Assembly (NCBI RefSeq): GCF_003072125.1
Contig: NZ_QCYH01000007.1
Coordinates: 62,001 to 126,000 of the forward strand
DNA from: Pelagivirga sediminicola
Lineage (GTDB): Bacteria; Pseudomonadota; Alphaproteobacteria; Rhodobacterales; Rhodobacteraceae
Direction: 5' to 3'
DNA length: 64,000 nucleotides
The translations under genes were made by a program, and so were the position numbers. Each line of letters starts with the position of its first letter. Position 1 is the first letter of the stretch. Below are positions 37,101 through 49,489 of this stretch, piece after piece. A model generated the notes under the pieces. It was given only the letters and a program-made list of their open reading frames with translations. It was not told where the DNA came from and searched no databases.

Positions 37101-38600
37101 TCAAAAGATCTGGACGGCCTCGACCGCGCGGCGCCATGCGGCATATTTCGTCTCGCGCAGCGGCTCGGGCATGGACGGTGTGAACGTCCGCTCCAGCGCC
37201 CACATCTTCGCGAATTCATCGCGACCGGGATAGAGGCCCGCGCGCATTCCGGCCAGCCATGCCGCGCCCATTGCCGTCGTCTCCAGCGTGGCGGGGCGGT
37301 CCACGGAGGCGCCGATGATGTCCGACAGGAACTGCATGGTCCAGTCCGACGCGCTCATCCCGCCATCGACGCGCAGGGTGGCCGCATCGGCCGCGCCGCC
37401 GGTGGCGCGGGTCCAGTCCAGCGTCATCGCCTCCAGCAGATCGCGCGTCTGGTAGCCGACCGATTCCAGCGCCGCCCGCGCCAGCTCGGCCGGGCCGGAA
37501 TTGCGCGAGAGGCCAAAGATCCCGCCGCGACATTCCGCGTTCCAGTAGGGCGCGCCAAGCCCGGTGAAGGCGGGCACCAGCACGACATTCTGGTCCGGAT
37601 CGGCGGCCTCCGCCAGGGGTTGCGTTTCCGCCGCCGTGCGGATCACCTCAAGCCCGTCGCGCAGCCATTGCACCACGGCCCCGGCGACAAAGATCGAGCC
37701 CTCCAGCGCATAGGTGGGCGTGCCGTCCAGCTGATAGGCGATGGTCGTCAGCAGCCGGTTCTGCGACCAGACCGGCGTGTCCCCGGTATTCAGCAGCGCG
37801 AAACATCCGGTGCCGTAGGTCGATTTCAGCATGCCGGGTTTGAAACACGCCTGCCCGATGGTCGCGGCCTGCTGATCGCCCGCGACGCCGTAGATGGGGA
37901 TGGCGCGGCCAAACAGATCGCTGCGCGTGGTGCCGAAATCATGCGAGCAATCATGCACCTCGGGCAGCATTTCCATGGGGATGTCCAGCAGATTGCAGAT
38001 CGTGCCGCTCCACCGGCCCTTGCGGATGTCGTAAAGCAGCGTGCGCGCCGCGTTGGTGGCATCGGTCACATGCGATGCGCCGCCCGTCAGTTTCCAGATC
38101 AGGAAGCTGTCGACTGTGCCGAACAGCAGATCACCGGCGCGCGCCTTGTCGCGGGCGCCCTCGACGTGATCGAGGATCCATTTCAGCTTCGTCCCCGAAA
38201 AATAGGGGTCCAGCAACAGGCCGGTGCGGTCCCTGACCATCTCCTCGTGCCCCTCGTCGCGCAGGGCATTGCAGATCGCGGCGGTGCGCCGGTCCTGCCA
38301 GACGATGGCGTTGTGGACGGGCTGACCGGTGGTGCGGTCCCAGACGACGGTCGTCTCGCGCTGATTGGTGATGCCGATCGCGGCAATATCGGCCGAGGAT
38401 TTGCCCGCGCGCTCGATCACCTCGCGGCAGGTGCCCGCCACGGTTGACCACAGATCCGACAGATCATGTTCAACCCAGCCCGAATGCGGGTAATGCTGGG
38501 GAAACTCCTCCTGCGCGATGGCGCTGACGCGCAGTGCCTCGTCAAACAGGATCGCGCGGCTGGAAGTGGTGCCTTGGTCGATCGCCAGAATATAGGTCAT
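37101..38600 (-). CDS. glpK: Glycerol kinase GlpK
   Basis: 499 residues, usual length: [13 protein letters not shown] (8-20), [26 protein letters not shown] and [16 protein letters not shown]. It phosphorylates imported glycerol to glycerol-3-phosphate, the GlpD substrate. Follows the binding-protein gene glpV by 61 nt in the same direction as the last glp gene. Confidence 0.96.
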   Translation of the reverse strand: MTYILAIDQGTTSSRAILFDEALRVSAIAQEEFPQHYPHSGWVEHDLSDLWSTVAGTCREVIERAGKSSADIAAIGITNQRETTVVWDRTTGQPVHNAIVWQDRRTAAICNALRDEGHEEMVRDRTGLLLDPYFSGTKLKWILDHVEGARDKARAGDLLFGTVDSFLIWKLTGGASHVTDATNAARTLLYDIRKGRWSGTICNLLDIPMEMLPEVHDCSHDFGTTRSDLFGRAIPIYGVAGDQQAATIGQACFKPGMLKSTYGTGCFALLNTGDTPVWSQNRLLTTIAYQLDGTPTYALEGSIFVAGAVVQWLRDGLEVIRTAAETQPLAEAADPDQNVVLVPAFTGLGAPYWNAECRGGIFGLSRNSGPAELARAALESVGYQTRDLLEAMTLDWTRATGGAADAATLRVDGGMSASDWTMQFLSDIIGASVDRPATLETTAMGAAWLAGMRAGLYPGRDEFAKMWALERTFTPSMPEPLRETKYAAWRRAVEAVQIF

Positions 38601-38661
38601 GGTCTCTCGGGGGCTTGGATGGGGTCCGGGGCGCGCGTGTTCGGCGCGCCCCGGTATGGGC

Positions 38662-40371
38662 TTACTGGTTCCAGGAACTCACCAGCTCGTCATAGCCGAT
38701 GGTTTCCGGCTCTTCGTCCTCGTTCTCCAGCTTGGGCTTGGGGGCGCCGGGCTGCTCCAGCCAATAGGACGCGTCCTGTTCCTCATTGAGGACCGGGCCC
38801 AGATCGCCCTGCACGCCTGCGCGCTCCAGCCGCTCCATCACCTTTTCCATATCGGCGCAAAGCTGGTCCAGTGCCTCTTGCGAGGTTTTGGCGCCGGACA
38901 TGGCGTCACCGATATTCTGCCACCACAGCTGTGCCAGCTTGGGATAGTCAGGCACGTTGGTGCCGGTGGGCGACCACTGCGTGCGCGCGGGCGAGCGGTA
39001 GAATTCCACCAGACCGCCCAGCTTGTCCTTACGCTCGGAGAAGTGGTCGGAATTGATGGTCGAATCGCGGATGAAGGTCAGACCGACATCGGCCTTTTTC
39101 ACGTCCACGGTTTTCGACGTCACGAACTGCGCATAGAGCCATGCGGCCTTGGCGCGGTCCTCGGGCGTGGAATTCATCAGCGTCCAGCTGCCCACGTCCT
39201 GATAGCCGACCTTCATGCCCTCTTCCCAGTAAACGCCATGCGGCGAGGGGGCGAGGCGCCATTTCGGCGTGCCGTCCTCGTTCATCACCGCGTCCGAATC
39301 GACCAGCGGCGCGACGAACGTGGTGTACATGAACATCTGCTGCGCGATGTTGCCCTGCGCCGGGACCGGGCCTGCCTCGGAGAAGGTCATGCCGGCAGCG
39401 GCGGGCGGCGCGTATTTTTGCAGCCATTCCACCGCCTTGTTCACCGCATAGACGGCGGCGGGCGAGTTTGTCGCGCCGCCGCGAGCCATGCAGGCGCCGA
39501 CCGGCTGGGATTGCTCGTTCACGCGGATGCCCCATTCATCGACGGGCAGGCCGTTCGGCTCGCCCTTGTCGCCCATTCCGGCCATCGACATCCACGCGTC
39601 AGTATAGCGCCAGCCCAGCGACGGGTCTTTCTTGCCGTAGTCCATGTTGCCATAGACCTCGACCCCGTCGATGGTGCGGCCGGTGAAGAATTCGGCGATA
39701 TCCTCATAAGCCGACCAGTTGACCGGAACGCCCAGATCATAGCCGTACTCTTCCTTGAAATCGGCCATGTTCTGCGGGTCGTTGAACCAATCATAGCGGA
39801 ACCAGTAGAGGTTCGCGAATTGCTGGTCGGGCAACTGATACAGCTTGCCATCGGGCGATGTGGTGAACTGCGTCCCGATGAAATCCTCCAGATCCAGCGT
39901 GGGCGAGGTGACATCCGCACCCTCCCCTGCCATCCAATCGGTCAGGTTGCGCACCTGCCCATAGCGGATATGCGTGCCGATCAGGTCCGAATCGTTGACA
40001 TAGGCGTCATAGATATTCTCGCCCGACTGCATCTGCGTTTGCAGCTTTTCCACCACGTCGCCTTCGCCGATCAGGTCATGCGTGACCTTGATGCCGGTGA
40101 TCGCGGTGAAGGCCGGCGCCAGCACCTGGGACTCGTATTCATGGGTGGTGATCGTCTCGGACACCACGTTGATTTCCATGCCCTTGAACGGCTCGGCGGC
40201 ATCGATGAACCACTGCATTTCCGCCTCTTGATCTTCGCGGGGCAGGGTCGTCACATCGCCGATCTCCTCGTCGAGGAACTTCTTGGCCGCCTCCATGTCG
40301 GCCATCGCCGGCGCGGCCTCCAGCCCGAGGACAAGCCCCAGCGCGGTGGATGATTTCAGAAAAACGTTCAT
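38662..40371 (-). CDS. glpV: Glycerol ABC transporter periplasmic binding protein GlpV
   Basis: 569 residues, large for a binding protein, with a signal peptide (about 1-24, cleaving after APAMA). Matches the long family-1 glycerol receptors of alphaproteobacterial glp operons ([43 protein letters not shown]). Delivers glycerol to GlpP/GlpQ. GGGAGGAAACC precedes the ATG. Identity comes from family resemblance plus operon order. Confidence 0.9.
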   Translation of the reverse strand: MNVFLKSSTALGLVLGLEAAPAMADMEAAKKFLDEEIGDVTTLPREDQEAEMQWFIDAAEPFKGMEINVVSETITTHEYESQVLAPAFTAITGIKVTHDLIGEGDVVEKLQTQMQSGENIYDAYVNDSDLIGTHIRYGQVRNLTDWMAGEGADVTSPTLDLEDFIGTQFTTSPDGKLYQLPDQQFANLYWFRYDWFNDPQNMADFKEEYGYDLGVPVNWSAYEDIAEFFTGRTIDGVEVYGNMDYGKKDPSLGWRYTDAWMSMAGMGDKGEPNGLPVDEWGIRVNEQSQPVGACMARGGATNSPAAVYAVNKAVEWLQKYAPPAAAGMTFSEAGPVPAQGNIAQQMFMYTTFVAPLVDSDAVMNEDGTPKWRLAPSPHGVYWEEGMKVGYQDVGSWTLMNSTPEDRAKAAWLYAQFVTSKTVDVKKADVGLTFIRDSTINSDHFSERKDKLGGLVEFYRSPARTQWSPTGTNVPDYPKLAQLWWQNIGDAMSGAKTSQEALDQLCADMEKVMERLERAGVQGDLGPVLNEEQDASYWLEQPGAPKPKLENEDEEPETIGYDELVSSWNQ

Positions 40372-40415
40372 TTGGTTTCCTCCCTTATTGAACGAAATTT
40401 TGCAGGCAAGCCGCG

Positions 40416-40691
40416 TCAGACCCAGCGGAACACCGCTGCGGCAAAGACAAGGCAGACCAGCAAGGCGAAGTATTGCGGGCCAAGATCGAGCCCCAGCCAC
40501 GCAAGATTGATAAACGCCGACCCCAGCAGCGTGATGAACAACCGGTCCCCGCGCGTCGTCTCGATCCGCAGGATGCCGGTGCGAGGCGTTTCGGGGTATT
40601 TCACCGCAAGGATCGTGAAGGTCAGCAAAAGGCCCGCGATGACCAGAAAGAAGGTCGCGGTCGGCCATGTCCATGCCATCCAGTCAAGCAT
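40416..40691 (-). CDS. glpU: DUF2160 membrane protein GlpU
   Basis: 91 residues with three hydrophobic segments (about 11-30, 50-66, 70-88), the DUF2160 family found in the glycerol ABC operons of Rhizobium and relatives (GlpU). Function not established. Its AGGAGG site overlaps the TAG stop of the preceding 135-codon gene, so the two are translationally linked. Confidence 0.88.
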   Translation of the reverse strand: MLDWMAWTWPTATFFLVIAGLLLTFTILAVKYPETPRTGILRIETTRGDRLFITLLGSAFINLAWLGLDLGPQYFALLVCLVFAAAVFRWV

Positions 40692-40701
40692 CGTCTACCT
40701 C

Positions 40702-41108
40702 CTAGCTCGAAATTGACTTGGTGAAGCCACCTAAGATGCCGCCAAAAAAACTGCCCGTATTCGAATAGCCAGAACCACTTTCAACGGTATTTTTTACTGC
40801 GGACCCAAGACTTAATTCGCCTCTGAAGGGTTCTGCCAAAAGCGCGAAACCCAATGATGTAAGAACACAGTTTGTTGCGACAGTCTCATGCTGTGTTCCT
40901 CCTCGCGTTGCATTGAGCGCGTGCTGACGGAAGATGCCCTCATCTTTCAGCCATCGTAACGCATTTATGAACAATTGAGTGGACGCCGGATTATTTTCAT
41001 AGCCCAAAATAATTGTGCTCAAGTCTGTCTGTCTGACCCCTGCCTTGGCGAGGTGGGCCACAATCTTCGCAATTATTTCTTCACTTTCTTCTAAAGCGTC
41101 AGTGACCA

Positions 41109-41109
<1 letters not shown>
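40702..41109 (-). CDS. Unrecognised 135-aa protein inserted in the glp operon
   Basis: Starts MVTDALEESEEIIAKIVAHL; the central part (ALRWLKDEGIF ... VLTSLGFALLAEPF) resembles a winged-helix layout with a recognition-like WLKDEG turn; the C-terminus is Gly/Ser-rich (SGSGYSNTGSFFGGILGG). No family recognised. Start overlaps the glpQ stop (TGATG) and the stop is part of the glpU ribosome site (TAGGAGG). GC is far lower than its neighbours: 25/60, 30/60 and 28/60 in blocks starting 40741, 40801 and 40981, against 42/60 at 41161. Probably acquired horizontally. Confidence 0.75.
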
Positions 41110-42858
<1,749 letters not shown>

Positions 42859-42862
<4 letters not shown>

Positions 42863-43944
42863 GCGGCCTCCTCCCCCTGCGGCGCGACGCGCCAGTCGTC
42901 GGCGTAGATGTTGATCCCCTCGGGGGCAAAGCTGATGCGATCCGCGTCTGCCGGAATCGGCTCGCCCTCGGCGGCGATCATGCTGACCTCACTGCCGCCC
43001 GCGTCAAGGCGGACGATCTTGTGCCGGCCCACATCCTCGATCCGGCTGACGCGGGCGGGGATGCCGGCGCCGCCGGTCGAAAGGGTGATGAATTCGGGGC
43101 GCACGCCGATCTGGACGCGTCCCGTCGCCGCATATCGCGCGCCAAGGTCAATGGTCGCCTCGCCGATGCGCGCGCGGTTGCCCTCGATCTGCGCATCGAA
43201 CAGGTTCATGCCCGGCGAGCCGATGAAATAGCCCACGAACGTGTGCGCGGGCCGCTCGAACAGCTCCTGCGGCGTGCCGATCTGCACGACGCGGCCGTCA
43301 TGCATGACGACAACCTTGTCGGCGAATGTCAGCGCCTCGGTCTGGTCGTGGGTGACATAGATCATCGTGTGACCAAAATCGCGGTGCAGCTTTTTCAGCT
43401 GCGTGCGCAGCTCCCATTTCATATGCGGGTCGATCACCGTCAACGGCTCGTCGAACAGCAGCGCGTTGACGTCCTCGCGCACCATGCCGCGCCCAAGGCT
43501 GATCTTCTGCTTGGCATCCGCCGTCAGGCCGCGCGCCTTGCGGCTGAGCTGATCCTCCATCCCGATCATCGCGGCGACCTTCTGCACGCGGGGGGCGATC
43601 TCGGCGGGGGCGATGCCGCGGTTTTTCAAGGGAAAGGCCAGATTGCCCTCAACCGTCATCGTGTCGTAGACCACCGGGAACTGGAAAACCTGCGCGATGT
43701 TCCGCTCGGCCGTTGGCGCCATCGTGACGTCGCGCCCGTCGAACAACACGCGGCCCTGCGAGGGGATGAGCAGGCCGGATATGATGTTCAGCAGCGTGGA
43801 CTTGCCGCACCCTGACGCGCCCAGCAGGGCATAAGCCTCGCCATCGGCCCAGTCATGGTTCAGCTCTTTCAGGGCGAAATCATCTTCGCTTTCGGGCTTT
43901 GGCAGATAGGAATGCGCAAGGTTATCGAGCGTGATTTTCGCCAC
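42859..43944 (-). CDS. glpT: Glycerol ABC transporter ATPase GlpT (degenerate signature motif)
   Basis: 361 residues: Walker A GASGCGKST (42-50), Walker B LLFDEP (162-167) and H-loop His199 (YVTHDQTEA) are normal, and a C-terminal TOBE-like domain follows. The LSGGQ signature is replaced by LTADAKQ (from residue 140). Its partner GlpS has the reverse pattern. Start overlaps the glpS stop by 1 nt. GlpT here means the ABC ATPase of the Rhizobium naming, not the E. coli G3P permease. Confidence 0.92.
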
Positions 43945-45026
43945 TACGCGGCCTCCGCATAGGGGGCGGACGCAACCAGCGCGCCGTCCTCGGCAAAGAG
44001 GTAAACGCGGCTGGGGTCCAGATAGACCGGCAGCGGCTGGCCCGGTTTCAGGTCGCGCAGCCCGTGGATCAGGCCGACCCAGCGCTGGCGGCCGTGATCC
44101 AGATGCACGAACGTCTCCGAGCCGGTGATCTCGGTCACGTTCAGCACGGTGTCGAAACGGATCGCGCCATCCGATGGCTCCAGCGCCAGATGGTTGGGCC
44201 GGAACCCCGCCATATACCGCCCGTCGGCCAGCCCCGCACCCTGCGCGCCCGCCGGGAAATCATCATCGCCGTGCCGCATCACGTCGCCGCGCTTGTCCAG
44301 CGTCAGGAAATTCATCGGCGGGTCCGAGAAAACCCGCGCCGTGGTGGCGTCGGCGGGTTTGCGATAGACCTCGGCGGTGGGGCCGAACTGCGTCACGCGC
44401 CCCTCCCAGAGGGTGGCGCAATGGCCGCCCAGCAGCAGCGCCTCTTCGGGTTCGGTCGTGGCATAGACAAAGATCGCGCCGGATGCCTCGAAAATCTTCG
44501 GGATCTCGGCGCGCAATTCCTCGCGCAGCTTGTAGTCGAGATTGGCCAGCGGCTCGTCCAGCAGGACCAGCCCCGCGTTCTTGACCAGCGCGCGGGCCAG
44601 CGCGCAGCGCTGTTGCTGCCCGCCCGACAATTCCAGCGGCTTGCGGTCCAGAAACGGGCCAAGCTGCATCAGGTCCGCCGCCTCGCGCACGCGGCGATCC
44701 ACCTCGTCTTTGGAGACACCCATCAGGCGCATGGGCGAGGCGATGTTGTCATAAACGCTCATCGACGGGTAGTTGATGAATTGCTGATAGACCATCGCGA
44801 TCTTGCGGTCCTGCACGCGCTGCCCGGTGACATCGTCCCCGTTCCACAGGATACGACCCGACGTGGGCTGGTCCAGCCCGGCCATCAGGCGCATCAGCGA
44901 CGTCTTGCCCGACAATGTCGGCCCCAAAAGCACGTTCATCGTGCCTTTTTCCAGCGTCAGGTCGGTGCGGTGAATGAAGCGCTGGCCGCCCACCTGCAGG
45001 GTCACGCTGTCAAGTTTCAGTGTCAC
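43944..45026 (-). CDS. glpS: Glycerol ABC transporter ATPase GlpS (missing H-loop His)
   Basis: 360 residues: Walker A GPTLSGKT (35-42), intact LSGGQQQR (133-140), Walker B LLDEP (155-159), TOBE-like C-terminus. At the H-loop, where MalK has VTHDQ, the sequence is ATTEP, so the switch histidine is Thr191. Forms a heterodimer with GlpT. Follows glpD by 15 nt. Confidence 0.92.
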   Translation of the reverse strand: MTLKLDSVTLQVGGQRFIHRTDLTLEKGTMNVLLGPTLSGKTSLMRLMAGLDQPTSGRILWNGDDVTGQRVQDRKIAMVYQQFINYPSMSVYDNIASPMRLMGVSKDEVDRRVREAADLMQLGPFLDRKPLELSGGQQQRCALARALVKNAGLVLLDEPLANLDYKLREELRAEIPKIFEASGAIFVYATTEPEEALLLGGHCATLWEGRVTQFGPTAEVYRKPADATTARVFSDPPMNFLTLDKRGDVMRHGDDDFPAGAQGAGLADGRYMAGFRPNHLALEPSDGAIRFDTVLNVTEITGSETFVHLDHGRQRWVGLIHGLRDLKPGQPLPVYLDPSRVYLFAEDGALVASAPYAEAA

Positions 45027-45041
45027 CGGCGTCTCCTTGGA

Positions 45042-46637
45042 TCACTCAGCCGCGGCTGATATGGACTCAGCGTGTCGCAAGCGCATGTATTCGTCCAGCG
45101 TTTCCGCCTGATGCGGCGTCATCCGCAGGCCCAGCTTGGACCGGCGCCACAGAACGTCGTCGGCCGTGCGGGCATATTCGCGGTCCATCAGCCAATCCAC
45201 CTCGGCGCGGGTCAAGGTGGCGCCGAAATCCCGTCCCAGCGCGGCGGCATCGGACACATTGCCCAGTATCAGGCGTGCGTCGGTCCCGTAGGCGCGGATC
45301 AGGCGGCGCGCCCAGACCGGGCCCAGAAACGGATAGAGGCGCGCCAGATCGGCGATCATGGCCTCCACCTCGGCCACCTTGAAATCGCCGCCCGGCAGCG
45401 GCACGCCTGCCGTCCACTTGCCCTGCAGAGCGCCCATTTCCTTGCCGACCAGATCCAGCACACCTTCGGCCAGCCTGCGATAGGTCGTGATCTTGCCGCC
45501 GAAGATATTGACCACCGGCGCCCCGGCGCTCCGGTCCACCTTCAGCGTATAGTCGCGCGTCGCCGCCGTGGCCGATGACGAGCCGTCATCATAGAGCGGG
45601 CGCACCCCCGAATAGGTCCAGACGATATCATCGAGCGAAATCTTCTGCTTGAGATATGCGTTGACGAAATCGACCATATACGCCTGCTCCTGAGGGGTGC
45701 AGACGGGTTTTTCGTCCGGATCGGCATGCTCCTGATCGGTGGTGCCGATCAGGGTGAAATCGGTCTCGTAGGGAATGGCGAACATGATGCGCCCGTCGGT
45801 GCCCTGAAAGAAATAGCATTTGTCGTGATCGAACAGGCGGCGCGTCACGATATGGCTGCCGCGCACCAGCCGCACATCATCGGTGCTGCGTGCGTGGATC
45901 GCATCGCGGATCAGCTCGCCCACCCATGGCCCGCCGGCATTGACGATCATCCGCGCGCGAACCACACGCGTCTGGCCGCTGCCGGTGTCCTTCAGCGTCA
46001 CCTGCCACAGCCCCTCCGACTGCTCGGCCGACATCACCTGCGTGCGCGTCAGGATGCGCGCGCCGCGCGCCTCGGCATCCCGCGCATTCAGCACCACAAG
46101 GCGCGAATCCTCGACCCAGCAATCGGAATACTCATAGGCCTTGGTAAAACGGTCCTGCAGCGGGGCGCCTTCGGGCGCGTCCGTCAGGTCCAGCGTGGCG
46201 GTGCCGGGCAGGATCTTGCGCCCGCCAAGATTGTCATACAGAAACAGCCCCAGCCGGATCAGCCACGCAGGCCGCCGCCCGCGCATCCACGGCATGAGCG
46301 TATTCAGCAGCTTGTACGTGGGCGTGTCGCTCTCAAAGCGCATGTCCTTGTGATAGGGCAGCACAAAGCGCATGGGCCACGAGATATGCGGCATGGCGCG
46401 CAGCAATGTCTCGCGCTCGATCAGGCTTTCGCGGACGAGGCGGAATTCGAAATACTCCAGATAGCGCAGGCCGCCGTGAAACAGCTTGGTCGAGGCCGAG
46501 GACGTGGCCGAGGCAAGGTCCGACATCTCCGCCAGCGTGACCGACAGGCCCCGCCCGGCCGCATCACGCGCCACGCCGCAGCCATTGATGCCGCCGCCGA
46601 TCACCAGCAGATCGCAGATATCCTCGCCGCGCGGCAC
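45042..46637 (-). CDS. glpD: Glycerol-3-phosphate dehydrogenase GlpD
   Basis: 531 residues: FAD-binding VIGGGINGCGVARDAAGRG (12-30), SSASTKLFHGGLRYLE, and a C-terminal DAO_C domain. Membrane-associated quinone-linked oxidation of G3P to DHAP. The start is GTG with GGAGGA 8 nt upstream. First gene of the glp operon; glpR is divergent. Confidence 0.95.
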   Translation of the reverse strand: MPRGEDICDLLVIGGGINGCGVARDAAGRGLSVTLAEMSDLASATSSASTKLFHGGLRYLEYFEFRLVRESLIERETLLRAMPHISWPMRFVLPYHKDMRFESDTPTYKLLNTLMPWMRGRRPAWLIRLGLFLYDNLGGRKILPGTATLDLTDAPEGAPLQDRFTKAYEYSDCWVEDSRLVVLNARDAEARGARILTRTQVMSAEQSEGLWQVTLKDTGSGQTRVVRARMIVNAGGPWVGELIRDAIHARSTDDVRLVRGSHIVTRRLFDHDKCYFFQGTDGRIMFAIPYETDFTLIGTTDQEHADPDEKPVCTPQEQAYMVDFVNAYLKQKISLDDIVWTYSGVRPLYDDGSSSATAATRDYTLKVDRSAGAPVVNIFGGKITTYRRLAEGVLDLVGKEMGALQGKWTAGVPLPGGDFKVAEVEAMIADLARLYPFLGPVWARRLIRAYGTDARLILGNVSDAAALGRDFGATLTRAEVDWLMDREYARTADDVLWRRSKLGLRMTPHQAETLDEYMRLRHAESISAAAE

Positions 46638-46904
46638 AATTGGTCCTCCCGTCTCTCGCGGTTCTTGGCGACAATCCTAGCAACGGATGAAATAAAGAAC
46701 AAAGACTGCTTTCGCTTTTGTTCGATTTTATGCAGCGCATTGAATTTATGAGAGGATATTTTGGGTGTGCGCAGGTGCCGGGCGCCCGAATCCGCGCGCT
46801 GGATGATTCTTTAGCGCCTCAAACGGAAAATATTGCACGCCGGACGGCAATTCTTGCTAAAACCGCAAATTGACGCATGTTTCGCCCTCACATCGGAATC
46901 CGCC
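46638..46904. promoter_or_regulatory. glpD/glpR divergent promoter region with candidate GlpR operator
   Basis: 267 nt, notably AT-rich at 46680-46760. GAACAAA (46697-46703) and TTTGTTC (46717-46723) form an inverted repeat with 20-bp spacing between arm centres, about 60-85 nt before the glpD start; TTCG tetramers recur at 46711 and 46721, as in DeoR-family sites. Proposed as the GlpR operator. Confidence 0.5.
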
Positions 46905-47675
46905 ATGTCCCAGACGATACGCTATCCCGAGATCCTTGAAATGGCGCGCCGCGAGGGCAAGGTGACGGTCGAGCATCTGGCCGAGCATTTCAACGTCACC
47001 TTGCAGACCATCCGCCGCGATCTTTCGGACCTTGCCGATGCCGGCCGGCTGGAGCGCGTGCATGGCGGCGCGGTCCTGCCATCGGGGACGATCAACATCG
47101 GGTACGAGGAGCGGCGGCGCATGAATGCCGACGGCAAGGCCGCCATGGCGCGCGCCTGCGCCGCGCAGATTCCCGAGGACAGCGCGATTTTCCTCAATAT
47201 CGGCACCAGCACCGAGGCGGTCGCCGCCGCGCTGATCCATCACCGCAATCTTCTGGTGGTCACGAACAACATGAACGTCGCCAACATCCTGTCGCAGAAC
47301 CGCGATTGCGAGGTGATCGTCACGGGCGGATCGCTGCGCCAGTCCGATGGCGGGCTGATCGGCGACATCACCAAGGCGTCGATCCGCCAGTTCAAGTTCG
47401 ATATCGGCGTGATCGGTTGCTCGGCGATTGATCGCGACGGCGACATACTGGATTTCGACGTGCAGGAGGTCGGCGTCAGCCAGGCCATTCTCAACCGTTC
47501 GCGCCGCAAGGTGCTGGTGGCGGACGGCAGCAAGTTCACGCGCACGGCGCCCGCGCGCATCACCTCGCTGGGCGAGATCGACATGGTCGTGACCGACCGC
47601 GCCCCGGCGCGGGATCTGCAGGACCGTTGCGACGATTGGCAAACGCAGGTCATCGTGGCCGCGCCGGGAACATAG
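46905..47675 (+). CDS. glpR: DeoR-family repressor GlpR
   Basis: 256 residues: DeoR-type HTH (VTVEHLAEHFNVTLQTIRRDLSDLA, about 20-45) and a sugar-phosphate sensor domain (NIGTSTEAVA; VTNNMNVANIL; DIGVIGCSAID). Senses glycerol-3-phosphate in related systems. Start MSQTIRYPEIL chosen from the family N-terminus. Divergent from the glp operon it is expected to repress. Confidence 0.92.
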   Translation: MSQTIRYPEILEMARREGKVTVEHLAEHFNVTLQTIRRDLSDLADAGRLERVHGGAVLPSGTINIGYEERRRMNADGKAAMARACAAQIPEDSAIFLNIGTSTEAVAAALIHHRNLLVVTNNMNVANILSQNRDCEVIVTGGSLRQSDGGLIGDITKASIRQFKFDIGVIGCSAIDRDGDILDFDVQEVGVSQAILNRSRRKVLVADGSKFTRTAPARITSLGEIDMVVTDRAPARDLQDRCDDWQTQVIVAAPGT

Positions 47676-47732
47676 CCGCCCGCGCGGCGTTTACGTGCGA
47701 CAATTTTCACTTCGGCCAGGGACGAACAACTG

Positions 47733-48662
47733 ATGAGCAAGGATTCGCAGGGACGGGCCGCGATGTGCATCCTGCTCAACGAGGGGTCCGGCAAGCGCGA
47801 GACATCGGCGCGCGGTCGCATCGGGGCCGCCTTGCAGGCGCATGGGGTCACGGCGGATATCCGGGTGCTGGCCAAGGGGCCGGACATCGTGCCCGCCGCG
47901 CGCCGGGCTGTGAAGGAGGGCTATGAGACGATCGTCGCGGCAGGGGGGGACGGCACCATTTCCGCCGTGGCCAGCGTGCTGCGCGGCACGGACCGGGTGA
48001 TGGGCATTTTGCCGATGGGCACGTTCAACTATTTCGCCCGCTCGCTGGACATCCCCGACGATATCGAGGGCGCGGCGCAACTTTTGGCCGAGGGCACGCA
48101 GCGCCCGGTGCGCATTGCCACCATCAATGAGCGGTCGTTCCTGAACAACGCCAGCCTTGGCGCCTATCCCGCGATCCTCAAGACGCGCGAGGATGTCTAT
48201 CGCCGCTGGGGCCGCAGCCGGATTGCCGCCTACTGGTCCGTTCTGGTCACGCTGGTCACGCTGCGCCGTCCGCTGCATCTGCGGATCGAGGCGGACGGGC
48301 AGACCGTCGAGCGGCGCACGCCGCTGGTCTTTGCGGTGAACAATGCGTTCCAGCTGGACCAGATCGGGTTGCAGGGGCGGCAAGACATCGCCGAGGGTCG
48401 GCTGGCGCTGTTCGTCGCGCCGGACAGCGGGCGCTGGGGCATGCTGCGCCATGCGCTGTCGCTGGCGATGGGCAAGGCGCAAAACGAGGTGAATTTCGAT
48501 CTGATCACGGGCTCGACCATCCGCATCGAGGCGCGTCACAGCCCGCGCGACATCGCCTGCGACGGCGAGCGTGCGCGCATGAAAGCGCCCTATATTCTCG
48601 GCGTTGACGAGGAGGCGCTGAGCGTCATCGTGCCGCAGTCGCGCAAGGAGGGCACGCGATGA
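47733..48662 (+). CDS. Diacylglycerol kinase-family lipid kinase
   Basis: 309 residues: GGDGT (71-75) in VAAGGDGTISAVA, MGTFNYFARSL, and a YegS/DagK C-terminal domain. Phosphorylates a lipid such as diacylglycerol with ATP; exact substrate unknown. Overlaps the following metallophosphoesterase gene as ATGA. It follows glpR by 57 nt. Confidence 0.88.
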   Translation: MSKDSQGRAAMCILLNEGSGKRETSARGRIGAALQAHGVTADIRVLAKGPDIVPAARRAVKEGYETIVAAGGDGTISAVASVLRGTDRVMGILPMGTFNYFARSLDIPDDIEGAAQLLAEGTQRPVRIATINERSFLNNASLGAYPAILKTREDVYRRWGRSRIAAYWSVLVTLVTLRRPLHLRIEADGQTVERRTPLVFAVNNAFQLDQIGLQGRQDIAEGRLALFVAPDSGRWGMLRHALSLAMGKAQNEVNFDLITGSTIRIEARHSPRDIACDGERARMKAPYILGVDEEALSVIVPQSRKEGTR

Positions 48663-49489
48663 GGCGCATCGTGCATCTGTCGGACCTGCATTTCGGACGC
48701 GACCGTCCCGAATTGCTGGAGCCGCTGCTGGCGGCGGTCAATGCGCTGGCGCCCGATCTGGTGGCGATCTCGGGCGATCTGACGCAGCGCGCCCGCGAAG
48801 GGCAGTTTCGCGCCGCGCGGGCTTTCGTGGACCGTATCGAGGCGCCGGTTCTGATCGTGCCGGGCAACCATGACGTGCCGCTGCACAACCTGATCGGCCG
48901 CGTGCTTTGGCCATGGCGGCAATACAAGCGGTGGGTTTCCAGGGAGCTGGAGCCGGAATTCCGCGATGACGAGATCATTGTTCTGGGCGTGAATACCGTC
49001 AACAACCTGGCCCATCAAAGCGGTCTTTTCAGCCGCCGCGCGCTCGGCCGGATCGGTGCCGCGTTTCGCGAAACCAAGGGCCGCCGCACCCGGATCGTCG
49101 TTGCCCATCACCCGCTGGAGCATCAGCCCGGCGAGCGCAAGAAGCGGATGCGCGGCGCGGATGACGCGATGGAGGAACTGGCCAGCCTCAAGGCCGACGT
49201 GATCCTGTCGGGCCATCTGCACAGCTGGCGCGCTGCGCCCTTCACCGAAAAGGAGGGGCGCAGCGCGGTGTTGCAGGTCCATGCCGGCACCGGCCTGTCC
49301 AGCCGCCTGCGCGGCGAGGAGAATGATTTCAACCTGCTGAAGGTGGATGGCGACGTCATTGACGTGACGCGCTACGTCGCCGCAGAGGGCGCCGCCGATT
49401 TCGCGGTGGCGCAGCGCTGCCGGTTCCGGCGCGGCGCGGGCGGCTGGGCGGCGCAGACGCTGGACGAGGGCGCCGCCGTCAGCGAATGA
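48659..49489 (+). CDS. Metallophosphoesterase
   Basis: 276 residues with the full calcineurin-like set: DLHFGR (D9, H11), SGDLTQR, PGNHDVP, HHPLEH and SGHLHSW. Cyclic-nucleotide phosphodiesterase-like, substrate unknown. Translationally coupled to the lipid kinase, suggesting a shared lipid/phosphate role. Its 3' end overlaps the enoyl-CoA hydratase gene by 11 nt on the opposite strand. Confidence 0.88.
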   Translation: MRRIVHLSDLHFGRDRPELLEPLLAAVNALAPDLVAISGDLTQRAREGQFRAARAFVDRIEAPVLIVPGNHDVPLHNLIGRVLWPWRQYKRWVSRELEPEFRDDEIIVLGVNTVNNLAHQSGLFSRRALGRIGAAFRETKGRRTRIVVAHHPLEHQPGERKKRMRGADDAMEELASLKADVILSGHLHSWRAAPFTEKEGRSAVLQVHAGTGLSSRLRGEENDFNLLKVDGDVIDVTRYVAAEGAADFAVAQRCRFRRGAGGWAAQTLDEGAAVSE

